A program made the translations under genes and the position numbers. Below are positions 32,100 to 64,000 of a DNA stretch of 64,000 nucleotides, piece by piece; position 1 is the stretch's first letter, and the number at the start of each line of letters is the position of its first letter. Below the pieces are notes generated by a model. That model was not told the DNA's origin. It worked only from the letters and a program-made list of their open reading frames with translations, and ran no database searches. Source of the DNA: Camarhynchus parvulus (taxonomy: Eukaryota; Chordata; Aves; Passeriformes; Thraupidae); assembly GCF_901933205.1 (NCBI RefSeq), contig NC_044581.1, forward strand, positions 8,046,001-8,110,000, written 5' to 3'.

Positions 32100-33580
32100 C
32101 CCCACAAAACCGGAGCGAGGTGACCGGCACACACCCACCACTGATGCTAATAGAGGAAAGGAATCAGCTTGAACCACCCCGAGCTGGTCAGGAGGAAAAA
32201 AATAGCTGGAAGGGATACCAAAACCACCATAATGGGCATCACTGCCTCCCAGCGCTCGATGGGGGCAGCGATAACGGATTTGAGATTAAGTCCCAAGGAC
32301 AGATCAGCAGAGAAATGCAGTGCTGAGTTTGCCTCCGGCCCCAACCCAGGAACATTCAGTTCACAGGGATTTATTATGGAAAAAGGGAGCAAGACTCCCA
32401 CGCACCCTCACCCTTCCCTGGGATACTGCCCCAGACCCGTCAGATCTCGTAAATCATCCTGGCTGGTCTCCAAGATGCTGCCTGTGGCATTGAGCTGGGC
32501 CGGATGTGGGGAGGGGAACGGTGCCTCGGTGTCTTTATCTCACAGTGAAAGCAGGGGGAAGGGGGAAATGTGACATCAAGGGATCTGAAGGATGCTCCTG
32601 CTGGGACTCAGATTCCAGGCTGCTGGAGAAGATAGAGTGCACAGAGTGGTTTAAGTCTGTCTGTGCTTGTCTAGGGCCAGGAGCTGGCAGCTCTCAGTAG
32701 CAGGCAGCAGAGATGCCCATGGTCCCACAGCCCCCTTCCCCTCCAGACCCAGGGACAGGGTACCACTGAGCCCCCAAGGCTCAGAACCACCCCCAGTCCC
32801 ATCCCTGAGTTAATACACCACTTAAACCCTTGCTCCCATCACATAAAACAAGAGCTGAAGCTGTGTGGCCGTAACCCCACAGCCACAGGAGGTGAGGACA
32901 GGGGGAGGGATGGGTGCTTGTTACACTCCCCAGCCCCTGTCACATGTGCCACCAAAGCAGTTACAGATAAGATCAGCAAAGACAGCAAATAAGGCCAGCA
33001 ATAAAGTTCGAGGGCAGCCCATTGGAATTTCAGCTCCGTGTGGCTTTGCAAGTTAATGGAAAATTGGGCCTGCCTGCCGTGCTGCCTCTGGCTGTCTTTG
33101 CATTCACACACAAATTTTGACCTATTTTTGAGGACTTGCTCCAGCCCTCTTGTTTGTGTGAGGGCAGATGGCCTTGATCACCCAAGCCCTGTGCAGCCGG
33201 GGGAAGCTGAGGGCAGCAGCCCGGTCTGCATCCCTGCTCAGCCCTCGCAGCACTGCAGGGCACCTCAGGGCCTGGAGAGCAGGGACAAGGGTGAGGTGGG
33301 GTACCAGGAAAGTGCCTCACCCTAGAGCACGTCACACAACAACCTCCACAAAGCGGACACCAGCTTCCTCTCACAACAGATGCACCAGCAGACTCACACC
33401 CAGCAGAAGTGGCTTTATTTTAGAACCTCGCTGTTTCATCAAAACCGCTGATTTGCCCAAAGCAGCACAAATGAGTCTCTTCAGTGGGGGGGCCTGTTAA
33501 ACACAGCACAGTCAGAGATGCTCCGGAAGACACAGGAGGGCTCCAGAGGCGGGCGAGGAGCGAAGCGAGTGGTATGATGC

Positions 33581-33602
33581 AACCCTGGTGTGGTGAAATA
33601 GC
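33581..33602 (-). ncRNA. miR-138-2-3p arm
   Basis: This is the opposite arm of the hairpin, which pairs with miR-138-5p with few mismatches. It has one substitution relative to the human 3p strand. Confidence 0.85.
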
Positions 33603-33626
33603 CGGATTGTAGGAAGCGCTTGCCGT

Positions 33627-33649
33627 CGGCCTGATTCACAACACCAGCT
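33627..33649 (-). ncRNA. mature miR-138-5p
   Basis: The 23 bases match the conserved mature miR-138-5p; the seed GCUGGUG is positions 2-8 of the mature strand. Confidence 0.96.
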
Positions 33650-36600
33650 GCAGCAACAATACCGGGGCCAGCGGCGGCGCTGGGAGCTGCGGCAGGGAGG
33701 GAGCTCTGCAGCCTCCCTCCAGCCCCTCCATTCACATGAAGGGTGCCAAGTTGTTTCTGCAGGGCTTTCCCTCACTTCCAGCCGATCCCCCAGTTTGTTC
33801 TGGATATTAAATGCATCAAATGAACCCAAATCGAGTAAAGCAGAGCATGGTACAGTGCATTACACAGCTTCTTTTAAAGACTGCCTAAGTGTTATATTCC
33901 AAAAGGCTTTAATGAAGCTTTAATTGACCTGTTTCCATCCCTGTGGAAGAGGGAACCTACCACCCTGAGTAACACAGGACACACAAATGATGGAGGGGCT
34001 CAGCACTGCAAACCCACTGTGCAGAGCAGACTCAACTTCTCAGCACCACAGCAAAGGAAGCCTGGGAAAAGAAAAGAGATGGTTATTCAGCCAGCTGCCA
34101 GTAACCTTTCCCAGTGGGAACACACAGGTCATCTCCCATCTCTTCCAGACACCACCTCCATCTTTCCAACTTCAAACCCAGAGAGAAAGAGAACAAAAAT
34201 GCTGGTACAGGGACATGCACAGAGGCAGTATTTGAGTGCTGTACCACCCCAGGGATGTGGAACTGGAATTAACAATATCCTCTTACTTCTTCCAGGCTGG
34301 AAGGAAAACATTTTGCTTCTTTGATAGGTTGGGGTGACAAGGGTTAGGAGAGTAACAAAACCAAAAGAAGTTCATTGAATTCACTTTTTCTGAACACAAT
34401 TCCTTCAGCTCCTGCAAGGAACAAGGTCCAAGCAGTGTCTTAGACACAGGCAGTAGTAGTAGGAAACAGTGGTGAATAGAGAAACCACCTCATTTAGCAG
34501 GTCTACTCCAGCCAGAGGGTCTGGAGAACATAATGAAAAATCAGATTGAGATGCAGAATCTGCATTCAGCAGGGAAATCCAAGCAAAGGCAGAGGAGTAG
34601 GAATGTAGCCCATAGGCAAGTACCCTGACTATGACCAGCTTACTCAGGGGTAATGGTGAAAATACTTAAAAGGATTCATTTTGTTGTGTTGTCTGAACTA
34701 GAAAAACCTCACAGAGCCGAGAAGACAAGACCCACTGACACCAGCTTTCTGACAGTGTTTAGGAGGCCATCAAGGCACAGTTCAGCAGTGCCAGTTCCCA
34801 CAGGAGCTGTCTTCCCTTAGCTCAGTGTAGTTTTTACCAGGTTAACCCTGGGCAGAACTTTTAACTAATTTTTTCCCTACTGGACAGGTAACACAGAGCA
34901 GAAGTTTACAGTGAGTATTTCTAGATCTCCCTGCAACTCCCCTGTAAATCCAGACCACCTCACTCAGCCCTTGGTCCCTGGAGGAGGTGCAGCTTTAGGA
35001 GCTGCTGTGCTGGAATTGCAGCATGTGTGGATGTTTCAGAACCACACAAACTGTGGGACACAGACCTGGAGACTGCCTGCCTCTGCTGCATCCACACCAG
35101 AACAAGATTGTTATACACTCTCACAGCAAACACCTTTTCACTTTTTCCTCCAATCTCCTGCAGCAACACAAGCTTCAGCTGTATTTAACTCAAACCAATG
35201 AGTCACCCTTCAGATGCATCTCATCTACCTGGAGGAGCTTTAATACCAGGGATTAGTCTTAAGGTAGGAAAAAGCAGATGGAATTATCCTGAACTTAATT
35301 TGTGCTTGCTTTGTGTATAAAAGAGCAGAGCTCCACTGACTTAGAGAAGATTTGTCAGTTTTTACTCAGAATGAATTCAGCTCAGATGAACATTGCTGGC
35401 TCTGCTGCACACTGCACTACTCCCTGTTGTAAAAGGAGTGCATGGTGACACCACAGACTATACAAAAAAAAAGGCATGAGTTTAGTGACACCCCAAAAAA
35501 CCCTTCCAGCACATAAGCTATTTAGAAAAGGCTAAGCTTGTAAATTAGCAAAGTCAGAGTGATGGTGCAAAACCTGAGGGAGCAGAAGCTGATTGTTCTC
35601 TCCAGCAGAATAAGCACGAGGTGGAGGGAAAACAGGGACATCTGGAAAACCATGGGGGTGCCTTATTCAGCAAAGCACCAGGATGTGCATCAGCATCTAC
35701 CTCAAAGCCCTTGGAGTCATCCAGGTCTGCCAGAGCCAGGCTCAGGCACTGAACTGGAACCTGCCACTCTGGGGAACGTGGGAAGATGGATGGGATATAA
35801 CATTCACCACCTGCACAAACCTAAGAAGAAATCACAGGGCAATCAACAAGTAATAAATTAACTCCAAATATCTGTGACTCTTTCTGTTACACCCACAATC
35901 TCTTATCTTGATGGAAATGGGGCTGGTCTTACCTTTTCAGGGTTAGTCTCAGGACTTGGACTCCCTGGGGTTTATTTCCCATCTGTCCATCACAGAAGGA
36001 TCATCTTGGATTTTGAAAGCATGAAATAATTCAGTTTCTGATTAGCTTAAAAAGTGACCAAAGGCTGGAATCACAAGCACTGGGCACAAAGAGAGGACAC
36101 TATATACAGACATCAGCTTTTCCCAACACCCAAGAAGGCTGAGAAGCACCAGAAAGCACCTGCTATAGGCTCCTCAAAGGGCAGATGGAGAAAGGGTACT
36201 GTATTGCTTATAGAAGGTCCCCAGGTTCAACACTGGACATCAGAACATGCCAGGGAGGCAGCATGATAGCTCTCCTGAGCAGGGGATGGGTAAGAGCCAG
36301 GAGAACAAGGTCCTGAAATGGCAGCACTAAGAGCTGAGCCCCAAAGGACTTCTGTTCCTGCATGAATGGCAGATCAGGGAGAGGGAATTACAGAGGGGAA
36401 GGTGGCCTCACCCTTCCCAGACTCCAGCAAATACTGTGCCTCTCTTGCTCAGGTCAGTGGTTGCCTGAGGACAGGTGCAGACTTGCCAGACTCTGTATGG
36501 GAGGTGTTTCATGCTGGGAGTAACTCAGGGACAGGGGCTGAGCACCAGCAAGGAAAACACAGGAGCAGAGTCATCCTGCAGGACTGCATCTGGGGCAGCC

Positions 36601-38023
36601 CTGGCCCCACCACCACTGTCCACAAACAACAGGGAAGGTGCCTGTTCTCTAGGGAATGGGATCACTTCTTACCTGGGATATGCCAAGAAGCATTTCCACA
36701 CAAATATACCAGAAACATTAACAGGCAATACAGCTTTCCACACTCACCTGCTGACAAGTTTGTTAGGCAATTCCAGCCCACTCCCACTCCCAAGTAACTC
36801 CTTGGTAACTCCCCTTTACCTGCAGAGTGTTGTCCAGGTCTCCCTCAGCCTTCAGTTGGGACAGTCCTGGCCATGCTGGAGGAGCTGTACACAATCCCTA
36901 GCTCTATCCTCTGAGAGCCCAGCAGCTGGTTTGCTAGTGCCCAGAGACATGGATTGGGGTGGCTGGCAAGCCCTTTGCTTCCTGTCCAAAAGGTGGACAA
37001 AACTTATGCTACGTTTCTGGTGAAAAAAGTAATTAGGAAAATTGTCATCATGTCAGTCAGACATTCCTCCATCCCAGTAAACGAAGACATTGCAAAATGG
37101 AGATGAATTCTCTCCCATGGTAGCTGGTAACATACAAAGGCTGAAATCAGCCCCTGCATTTTGCTGCCTGGTCTATTTTCCAAATGCCACATGTTCTCAT
37201 ACCCCAGTAACACAAGAGGGTGAGACAGCAGCAGGGGAGCAGCAAGAGTAACCACCAACGTTCCTCCCATTTTTTTCACGATAGGCAGTTATATTAAAAC
37301 TAAACACTTCTACTGTAACATGCTCCTTGGGCTTTCACTCTCATTTAATTGTAGCTCAAAACACTTAAAGGTAACCATTTTAAAGCCCTTTGCTTTTTTA
37401 GGGCTCACATTTCCTGCTAAACTAACAGTAATATCCACCCACACTCAGAACAGCCTCACCTGGGCCTCTCTGGTTCAGCTTCCCCACTTCTGGTGAACTC
37501 CACAGGGGCCCACCTGGAATGCAACTGACTAAAATTCACGCGTTGCTCACAAATAACTCTCCTACCAAGAGATACCTGTTTCCAACCCAGCTGTTCCTGC
37601 AAAAGCTTCAGCAGAGCTCCAGGGCTGTGAGCCCCTGGCTCAGCACAGGGGGTCTGTGCAGCACACAGAGCAGCAGCTCACACACCACATGAGACAAGGG
37701 GACAGACTGATGGCAGCGTGTCACAGGGGGAACTGGGGCATCAGACACATTTTCAACACTTAACATGCATCCAAAACCCCCTAAAGCTTCTCAGCTGTAA
37801 GTACATTAAGCAATACATCAAAGTTTTCTTCTCCATTTCCTCTTCTGCTATAAAATTCCTGTTCCTACTGCAGAGCTATGACTTCTTTTTCTGCATAGCC
37901 TATTAACTAATTAAGAATAAATTTCTAAATGCAAACCAATTGAAAATAAAATTACTAAAAACATAAAACCACAAGAATCGGTGAAAATTAAAATGTCAAA
38001 AACAAATATCAAAACCAAAGAAA

Positions 38024-38029
38024 TTTATT
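38024..38029 (-). terminator. NUP93 poly(A) signal AATAAA
   Basis: AATAAA lies about 104 nt after the NUP93 stop codon on the transcript strand, which gives a short 3' UTR of roughly 120-135 nt. Confidence 0.7.
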
Positions 38030-38132
38030 TCTGTCAACAAAAATACAAAGTACAAAATGACACTGGTCCCATGGGCCCTCTGAATGTACTAAAGACAGGC
38101 ACAGGCTGCTGCACCCCAGCCAAGCTGCTCTG

Positions 38133-59761
<21,629 letters not shown>

Positions 59762-62700
59762 CTGTTGGATGAGAAGCAAACAGGAAGATATGAAGTACAG
59801 AATTACCACTATGCATTTTACCAATACATCTGCTCCTAAAGAACAGCAAAACCATGTTCCTGACAGAACTAAACCCAGGGTTTTGAACCATCTACAGAGA
59901 AAAATGCAGTCTCACTGCAATACCCCATTATCTTCCCAATAAAGCTTTAACTTTCTAAAGTGACAGAAATCCTCCTTATTCAGGGCACAAACCAACCATT
60001 AGCTCTCTAGAATTAGGACATCAGTGTCTCTTGGCAGCACCTTATAATTTTAATTCTTTGCTTTTGTTTCTTGAAAGGTTGCTTCTTGTCAGTGTCTCAC
60101 TGTGAGGCATCTACTCTGAACCTCCATCACAGCAAGGATAGAGAATTCAACAGATGAGCTCAAATAGATCCAATCTGGCAGATCTGATACTCCAGTTTTG
60201 TCCTAATCCCATGATATAGACATAAAATAGGATTGCAGCATTCAATTGTGTGCTGGAAAGTGCCCCACTGCTGGTCTGCTGCAAGAGGAAGTATGCTGAC
60301 AATATCTTGACCTGAAAAAAATAGTCCTTTTACCCACAGAGACTATGCCAAAATTGAGATATTTTGAGTGTAGAGCAGAGAGAGACAGCCAATGGAATCA
60401 TGGCATACAAAATTCACTCTTATAAAACCCATAATACAACATGCCACAATAGTATAATGCTGCATTAAAGCAATTTTAAGTATTTACTCCAAGGCACAGG
60501 TATGGTCTCAGTACAGCCACCACTGAACATATATGTTCAATACTCTGGAGGAAAGAATACTCTGAGCAATGCTCTCTGCTATTTCCTGTTTTCTAAAAGA
60601 ATGAAATTCTTCATTTCAGCATCAGCATTGCAAGTCCTGAGTTTGAAAAATAAAGTACAATCATTTTAAAGACAGATCCCTTTGAGGTAAACAGTGCTTT
60701 AATATCAGCTGCTTCAGAAGTCACGCTGGTCTGAAGAGCAAGACAAGCTCAGTTCAGAAGCATAATATTTATTATGAAGCCAACTGACATAGCTGGGGCA
60801 AGCAAAAAGGAACAGACAAGCTTTCAGCAAAGCAAGGTTTTCAAGCTCGTTACCCTGTAACTCAAGGCCATGGATATTCATCTTAACTGGAATCAGTAAT
60901 TTTTTCCGAGAAAGGGCAGGGACATCTGCAGAGTTTAAAAATTAAGCTTTTTACCATCCAAGTCAGTTACAACTGGCTGCACATCCTCATTAGCTGTTCC
61001 AGTGCACCTAAGCAGTATGGTCAAGCAGCTTTACTGCTTCTTACACAGGTTACCCAGAATGGCAGTACTTTACAGTGCAGACAGGATCACCTCCAAGGAT
61101 TGCTTAAGGATGTGCTCTAGTCTTGCCTGGAAGAATTCACTTAAACGTGACCAACCTGCTGCCTGTACAAACAGCATAAAGCCCAAATGCAACAGAAAAA
61201 TCACTGTTTTCACTTCCAGTTTAACTAGCTTTGGAGTTCAGCTTTGCTGACACCTGTCAGACTGCAGCATGGCAGCAGCAATGTTCCTGCCATGACCTGG
61301 CTTGTGTGGATTTCAGGAAGAGATCCAGAAATGGACAGCTTTTCTCCAGATGGTGCCATCACTCAGTTTCTTGTTTCAAATGAGAATGAAATACTGGCAG
61401 AGTCTTCAAAAAATCAAGCTTTTTTTTTGGGAACTGTATCCCAACTTCTAAATGAAATAACACAAACAAATGAACTTCCAGACATGTTACTGATCAGTTC
61501 TGCACTGAACATTCTCTCAGTTATTCCCAAATTAATTTTATTTTGGTATTAGTTTAACCTGGAATATCTTCTACTGCGTAAGACCTCTCTTACACTCAGG
61601 AGCATGCGTCCTTACAAAGACAACTACTAATCACTGTCCCAGTCCAGGAGTTTTGATCAGTAAAGTGTTCACCAGTTAAAATTTAAAAACAAAAGAAGTT
61701 ACACAATTGGAATGGCCAAGAAACTGTTCTTCACTGGCTAGGAATTTATACATGAAGATAAGAGCACTGACCTCTATCAAGAAATTATAAGAGCTTTGTG
61801 ATATCTGTAGTTACAGGTTTCTGCACAGCCTACAAGAGTTGATTACAGAATTAAAAATACTCAGCAGTGTTTGTCCCTAATATAATGAAAAATAAATGAA
61901 TGAAGGTACCAAGGATGAACCTGGACAATCTTTTAAAATGGCTGAAATTAGTTTATTACTGCATTCATTTCTCACTAATAATGCTATTTAAATAATGTTT
62001 AACCTGATTACAAAATCAGGCAGGTGCATTTAGACCTCAGGCTCTATAAAAATGTCCTACAAAAAACCCAAAAAGCAATTTCACTTTTCTTTCTGCAACT
62101 GAACTTACACTAAAAATATTCTTCACAGTCCCTCTTAGTGGGTACTGATATTCAGAAGCATCTGCATTTTTCTTTCATTGCCAAATAATCTGACACAAAT
62201 TCCTTTAAACCCACCTAAAACCCGACAAACTCTTTGTTCTAAAGAACAAAGCAACTGTTAAAGCAGGTTTCCTGGGAAACAGACACGATGGCAGAAATGG
62301 TGCTTTGCAGCCTTTCCCTGCGTCGAGCCCGATAAATGCAGAGTTATTTAAAGTAATGCTAAATTATGGACATTGTCATTAATTACCTATGAGGTTTCAT
62401 CTCCTAAAGCAAGTGAAGACCAGCACATAGTGACTTAGCATCCCTTTCAGCCAGTGCCCAAGCAGCAGACACACAGGGATTGGGGCTTTGTTTTGTGAAT
62501 CTGTTTTTTTTTCTGCTTTGCAGCACCAAAGAGCACCCACTCCAGAGACTGGTGTGTGACTGCTGGGTTCAAACCAATGCAGGTAACAATCTGAATTCAA
62601 AAGTGGATGCCCAAAACTAAGAAATAACTGCTCTGGGTTGGTTTTTCCTTTTGTTTCTCCAATTTTAATTTAACCATTGTGCTTTAGGAAACACTTCTTA

Positions 62701-64000
62701 ACTATCTGCTGCAGCTGAGAACTGCCACACTGAAATTAAATTCTTTAAATTCTACTGACTTAGCACTTCTGGAAAAAAAAAATCAAGAAGTCTAGAATTT
62801 GTCCTAATTTCCTTATACTTTCCTTTCCTATGGAAAAAGAGCCATGGAAGCAAGCTTATTTCCTACTTTTTCCCATCTCATGAGTGCATTCTGGCTTCAC
62901 CTTTGAATTATTAAACTACAAGAAAGTACTAGCTCACTGAACTATCACATGGCTGTGCTAAAGGGAAAGTTCAAAAGGAAAAGTAAAGCAGTGAGTCAGC
63001 ATGGGGAGGCCACTTCCAGGGCTCCCCTTGAATCACAGAAATAGATTGTGCAGGCAATCTTCCCAAGAAGGGAAGGATTGTCCCCCCTACAAACTAACAG
63101 GAGGAAAGTGGGGAGGTAGAAGGATATCCTTTGCTGGCAAGTCAGAATTTACCAAGTTTCAAGCAAAAAAAATATAATGAAATGTGTTCAAAACAGGTCA
63201 GGTTATGAAGTATAACTGGAGCAGCAAAAGGAAAAGCAGAAAAGTGGGTAATGCGCAAAGGACTGCAGAAGTGTAAGTGCACACACACAAATCTTGCTGT
63301 ATCTCTAGTCTGATATTGCTTAAATGGCTTGTGCTGTTTTTCTCAACCACCTTTTGCTTTTCCCTGCCCTGAATTTTGCTATTTCCAAAACGTTATTCAG
63401 AACTGTAACATTTATTCCAAATATTATCCATTTCTGAAAGCTGCAGCTTAGCTGCACTGCCATGATATTTTTGTCTTTTAAATTCACTTAGCCAAACAAT
63501 GCTGCTTTTCAAAGGAGTCCTCCTTCATTTGCACTCAGCCAAGCATTCAGCCTCACTTGCACACCAAACCCTGTGCATGTAAAGATGCATTATTCATCAC
63601 CCTCATATGCATATGCACATTCCTCAGCAGAAGTCTGGGCAGACATTTTGTCAGCACTCCAAATAGCTTGGCCAGTAGATGCAGTGAATATCTAGGCAGG
63701 AGACCAAGCTGGAGAAACCCCATCAAAATACACTGTGGTGGAGTGGAAAGCATCTTGCAGTGCTTGGGAGTTAAGGGGTATGAAGATGTGCTACAGAGGG
63801 GCAGAACAGAAACCAAGAAGTGCCAGTGTTTCTATATCACTGCAGGAGTGTGCTGCTTGACAGCAGGAATGGAAGAGCTTGCAGCAAGGGCAGAAGAAAG
63901 AAAAAGCTGGAATAAGGAAAAACTTGGAAAAGGACAAAGGAAACGCCTTGGCACCTCATGGCACAACAGTCAGGACAAATACCTTCAGACCACAGGTGTT
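59762..64000. other. NUP93 intron upstream of first visible exon
   Basis: The exon at 59687-59761 begins with the Pro-Ser-Tyr codons that follow the conserved DFTQESE stretch in human NUP93. The exon for that stretch should lie upstream, but I saw none on the minus strand up to 64000. Open frames here, including a plus-strand one of 102 codons at 61244-61552, resemble nothing known. No mobile element was recognised. Confidence 0.7.

Larger units (their letters stand above)
33575..33658 (-). ncRNA. MIR138-2: MIR138-2 microRNA precursor
   Basis: Read on the minus strand, positions 33649-33627 give the exact 23-nt miR-138-5p (starts AGCTGGTGTTGTGAATCAGG). Positions 33602-33581 give the 3p arm (GCTATTTCACCACACCAGGG plus TT). 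The arms pair around a loop of about 24 nt, and the base of the hairpin (TTGCTGCAG / GGTTGCATCA) matches the human MIR138-2 precursor. The 3p arm differs from the human sequence I know at one base (CACC for CACG). The gene lies between NUP93 and SLC12A3 on the same strand as both, as in mammals. miR-138 is a neuronal-enriched post-transcriptional repressor. Confidence 0.96.
32100..38004. other. Intergenic region between SLC12A3 promoter and NUP93 3' end
   Basis: The 6 kb hold the upstream region of SLC12A3 and the MIR138-2 hairpin in a locally GC-rich patch (about 33490-33760). No protein-coding exon was recognised; open frames are short and unconvincing. No CR1 fragment was recognised here. 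A primary transcript for MIR138-2 probably crosses part of this region, but its ends cannot be read. Confidence 0.7.

Noticed and set aside
32100..38004. Search for protein-coding genes between SLC12A3 and NUP93
   Set aside because: Only short unconvincing frames were found. Apart from MIR138-2 and promoter elements nothing could be supported.
61244..61552. 102-codon plus-strand open frame in a NUP93 intron
   Set aside because: It is short, has no recognised motif and no supporting splice or promoter context. A frame of this length is expected by chance in this AT-richer DNA.

Overview
The window is vertebrate nuclear DNA, almost certainly from a bird. It carries multi-exon genes with GT-AG introns. 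It has avian-type CR1 retrotransposon 3' ends, a GC-rich CpG-island promoter, and a compact gene arrangement typical of a small avian chromosome. I identified four protein-coding genes and one microRNA by reading exons, splice sites and reading-frame phase directly. The species cannot be fixed from the sequence.

Layout. CFDP1 (minus strand, 1368-18147) has its first five coding exons here; its 3' end lies left of the window. TMEM170A (plus strand, 18471-19586) is complete in three exons and shares a CpG-island bidirectional promoter with CFDP1. Positions 19587-23607 lie between two convergent genes. This stretch holds the TMEM170A 3' UTR, repeats, and an unexplained 273-codon open frame on the minus strand. 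SLC12A3 (minus strand, 23608-32037) is complete: 26 coding exons join in phase to 1031 codons in only 8.4 kb. Positions 32038-38023 are intergenic and contain the SLC12A3 TATA box and the microRNA gene MIR138-2 (minus strand, 33575-33658). NUP93 (minus strand, 38133-59761 and beyond) contributes its last 17 coding exons (656 residues plus stop). Its N-terminal exons lie past 64000, and 59762-64000 is NUP93 intron.

The genes do not form one pathway. CFDP1 is a chromatin-associated BCNT protein, TMEM170A an ER/nuclear-envelope membrane protein, SLC12A3 the renal thiazide-sensitive Na-Cl cotransporter, and NUP93 a nuclear pore scaffold protein. The NUP93-MIR138-2-SLC12A3 block keeps the mammalian order. 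The direct joining of SLC12A3 to TMEM170A/CFDP1 differs from the human order as I know it, where HERPUD1 and CETP follow SLC12A3. The main points for follow-up are this junction, the long unassigned frame inside it, a GC-AG intron in SLC12A3, a poly(A) signal that overlaps the SLC12A3 stop codon, and two near-perfect hairpins in NUP93 introns.
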